Below are positions 61,169-64,000 of a stretch of 64,000 bases of DNA, piece by piece (position 1 is the first letter of the stretch; each line of letters begins with the position of its first letter). Location: the NCBI RefSeq assembly GCF_037038585.1, contig NC_092520.1, positions 56,014,501 through 56,078,500 of the forward strand. Reading direction: 5' to 3'. The notes beneath the pieces are model-generated. The model did no database searches, had not been told where the DNA came from, and worked only from the letters and a program-made list of their open reading frames with translations. Both the position numbers and the translations under genes were made by a program. Source of the DNA: Patagioenas fasciata. Taxonomy: Eukaryota > Chordata > Aves > Columbiformes > Columbidae.

Positions 61169-64000
61169 GTAGGTTTTCAGGATTTCTAGAGCCTATGCTT
61201 TGTAATAAAGTGCATATCTCTGTGAACACCGAATATTGGTAGTGTATACTTCGCAGCCTGCAGAGTTGCAGAGGATTACTGGAGGGCATAATTTTGACTG
61301 GGAAAGAGTTGGTTAATTTGTTTGTTTGTTTCTGGTTTGGTTTTTGTTGTTGTTTTTTTCTCACTTGCTTTGTCCTGGAAATGTTGTATGAAATGGAAAG
61401 AAGTCCTATCAAGCCTCAGGGGCCAGTGTGTGTACATAGGCTGGAGGTTAGAAAATATAAAACCTCTTATTTATAAGCTAAGCAGATATTGCTTTAAGAT
61501 GAGGCCCATTGAGCACAGAAATCTGGTAAGACACTTTTGCGGAGTTGTTTTGTGGAATAGAAGTGTGTGCAAGCATAACAGCAGCAGCCCACTTTTTATG
61601 TTTATAAATGGGCAATTTTTTATCTCTGAATGTTGTCGCTGTTATTTATTTGACCAAATAAAAAAATATTTTTGTGCTCTTTGGCTTTGAAACACAGAAG
61701 ATTGGACACTGTCTTTCAAAAATAGCACTATCAAGGTGAGATTTATGCAGGGTTAAAGGAAGTTTTTGAGTTACGATTTAACACAGAAGTGGTGCAAAGC
61801 AATACAAATCATACAGCGCAAAACAAAGTGTGGCTTTAAATGCCCACTTGGGACTAAGCTTGAAGTACAACAAATGAATTAAACCTTTGAAAAGGACAAA
61901 ACTGTCGAGGCTTATTTTAACCAGTCCAAATTTTCTGCCGCAATGTAAGCAGAAAACTCTCAGCTTCCCTGTTGGAACACAATTTCCAAGGTATTCCTGA
62001 ATAACTCTGTCCTTATCCATGATATTTCCGTTATGATAAAGTGAATTAACCCTATGAAAAGAAAGTGTCAATGTGGAGTTGTTTCAATACTGCTAAAATA
62101 CTTCTGGTTTTCCCCCAGTATTTTAACCTTCCAGTCTAAAGAGGCATTGGGATGCTGAAAATTATCTTCAGAAAAGTTTTCAACAAGACCTAGTGAGGGT
62201 AGGAAAGACTTTTTCCTGTTGCTCTCTTTCCAACTTAATAGCTGAATTAAAATAGAGAGGGATTGTCATTTAAATATTAAGATTTTTTTTTATTTAAGGC
62301 AGGGACATACCTGACTCTGGGACCTAGGAGTACTGGACTAACGCTGCCTAACCAGTCAGTATTGCTGCTTGAATCTGTTTCCTTTTCAACTTTTTAAGCT
62401 AATAGAGATGAAAAGGAAGGGTCCGTACATTAAAGTGGCTGTTACAACACACTGGGTTTTTTTTTTCATTTTCCTTCTAGAAATGGGAATGTAATTTTAT
62501 GTCCCCTGTTACTTTTGCATACAACTGAGCTACGCACATGGCAGAAAAACAAGTATGAACTCATCTGATGTCTGTGCTGTAGGCTAATAAACTTCCCGAG
62601 TTTGTGTATCCGCTCTGTCTCTTGTTCTAAGTATTTTGTCTTCTGTTACTTATTTAAAAAAAACAAAGTTTCTTTTCTAAAATATAACTGGGTTAAAAAG
62701 TAACTTTCTTCAAGTGGCAAGGGACAGTGAGCTTTTTGGACTGAGGGAGATGTGTTGCACAAATTAAAACAACAGATCGATACGACCCATTTTTATTGGG
62801 TCAGTGCTTCTTAATCAGCACTCAAGCAAAAAGGAAGGTCAGTAGCAGTACTGCACATCAAACCCAAAATTCATCATCCTAGAGATCAGAAAAAAAATAA
62901 AGAAGTTTGCTCTGGTAGGCAGTATCTGCTGACAGTTACTATACTCTGTTTCCAGTTTTAACTCCATTATTTGCTTCAGGATTAAATAGAAGTTTTCAAG
63001 ATTTCCAAGAAAACAGAACTTAAGCAGTACTTGCAAATATTCTGAGAAAAGCTCGTCTTGTTTCTCTGCCCCCAGTTCCAAAACAATTTTAGAGGAAAAG
63101 CATTCTCTTTCTGAACTTGTGATACCTATTGACCACAGAATAATGGTTCACTAAATGCAAATTTATTTTACTCCAGGAAGAATAGATTTCCATTACTTAT
63201 TGTCAAACACAACACAGGTAGCCTCTGAACTTGTAAATTTTGGTTCCTGAGTTGTTTTTTTTTTTCTTTCTTTTTTTTTTTTTTTTTTGTGGACAAATAA
63301 ATGGCATGAATTTTCAGTAGAAAGTCTTTTACTGTCATCTTCACATTGAGCTTGATTAGATATTTTCTTTATTTGCCTTGGAGGACCAAATACTATCAGA
63401 CAGGAAGCAATCTCTCTGTTCAAAATACAAAAAGGCAACCTACCTTCAGAAGAGTCCAATAACCTGTTGAATACTACGTATTTATTTTCTCCAGGGGCGT
63501 GCCAAAAAGACCCCATTACTGGTTTCTCCTTGACTGGGAAGGGTCTTTGAAAAGTGGCTTTTAGTGAAAGATTTCAGCTTTTGTTATATAGAGCATCTGC
63601 TATCTGAATGTTGGCATAAAAACATTATTAAAAAAAAATTAAATTGCCTTTGAAGGTATTTGAATAACAATCTGCTATTCCATAGGTGACTTTAAAGTTG
63701 GGTTGCTGTTCTGTCTTTTTAGCTGCTGTAAGATATGAAGTATTCCGACATAGACAGTCTGGCTTTGCAGTATGTCCCATGAGATATGTAAGATATGAAG
63801 TACTTGCATCTGTTCTTCTTCATAAGGATTTCTTTAGTTTTGGAAGTAAATAAAACTGTTGTTGTGTTTTACGTGCACACTACTGATGATGAGAGAAAGG
63901 GGAATTGCACCATTGTGATAAAATAGGTGCTGATGAAGGCTTGCTTGGGCAACCCACTGACAAGTAAAGACACTATTGGGGTTTTTGCTTTTCCCTGTTG

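Larger units (their letters stand above)
57606..64000. other. Intron-like or intergenic non-coding stretch to the window end
   Basis: No gene recognised. Positions 57610-57880 are somewhat GC-rich, with frames of 88-121 codons on both strands and no domain. A perfect 10-bp-arm inverted repeat lies at 59629-59650, a candidate exon at 61053-61168, a T-run near 63268-63287, and a 16-mer repeated at 60-bp spacing at 63727 and 63787. Confidence 0.45.

Noticed and set aside
1..64000. CRISPR arrays, bacterial operons, rRNA or tRNA genes, intact endogenous retrovirus
   Set aside because: No spaced direct-repeat arrays, no dense co-directional open frames, no cloverleaf-like segments noticed, and no gag/pol/env-type frames were seen; the sequence has vertebrate nuclear character throughout.

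Overview
This is vertebrate nuclear DNA, most likely from a bird. The main evidence is several truncated CR1 LINE copies with the avian-type 3' end (repeats of the ATTCTATG octamer next to the 'tccaacc' motif), found in both orientations. Overall interspersed-repeat content is low, and most of the sequence is A+T-rich and gene-poor, as expected of a macrochromosome. Nothing indicates bacterial or viral DNA, and I found no complete protein-coding gene. The longest open frames are explained by GC-rich promoter sequence or simple repeats, or look like chance frames.

Layout. Positions 1 to about 33.8 kb are intergenic or intronic: A+T-rich sequence with CR1 fragments near 7.2, 12.2-12.6 and 21.4 kb, possible older LINE relics near 16.6 and 29.8-30.2 kb, a 140-bp GGAGA pentanucleotide array at 17.0 kb and an ATAGT/ATAGC array at 27.0 kb. 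Three GC-rich but not promoter-like patches lie at 7.5-7.9, 12.6-13.1 and 21.0-21.3 kb. A 400-bp, almost pure A+G tract occupies 33.87-34.28 kb.

The clearest functional element is a dense CpG island at about 35.1-36.25 kb with GC boxes and two consensus plus-strand splice donors (after 35511 and after 36263). I read it as the promoter and 5' exon(s) of a gene running rightwards. From there to the right edge the plus strand often looks T- and G-rich, which fits an intron transcribed on the plus strand. A possible small coding exon lies at 38229-38354. A second promoter-like region at 51.64-52.17 kb has about 14 CpGs in 230 bp, an inverted CCAAT box, an A/T-rich TATA-like site and a leader with three start codons in three frames. 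It ends at a strong donor and may be an alternative first exon of the same gene or the first exon of another. I could not identify the gene.

The rest (38-64 kb) is intron-like sequence with CR1 relics at 41.5, 43.0-43.4 and 57.4-57.6 kb, a possible hAT-type fragment near 37.85 kb, poly(T) runs and small inverted or direct repeats. I see no strong sign of an undescribed system. The best leads are the two promoters, their strongly structured second leader, and the candidate exons.
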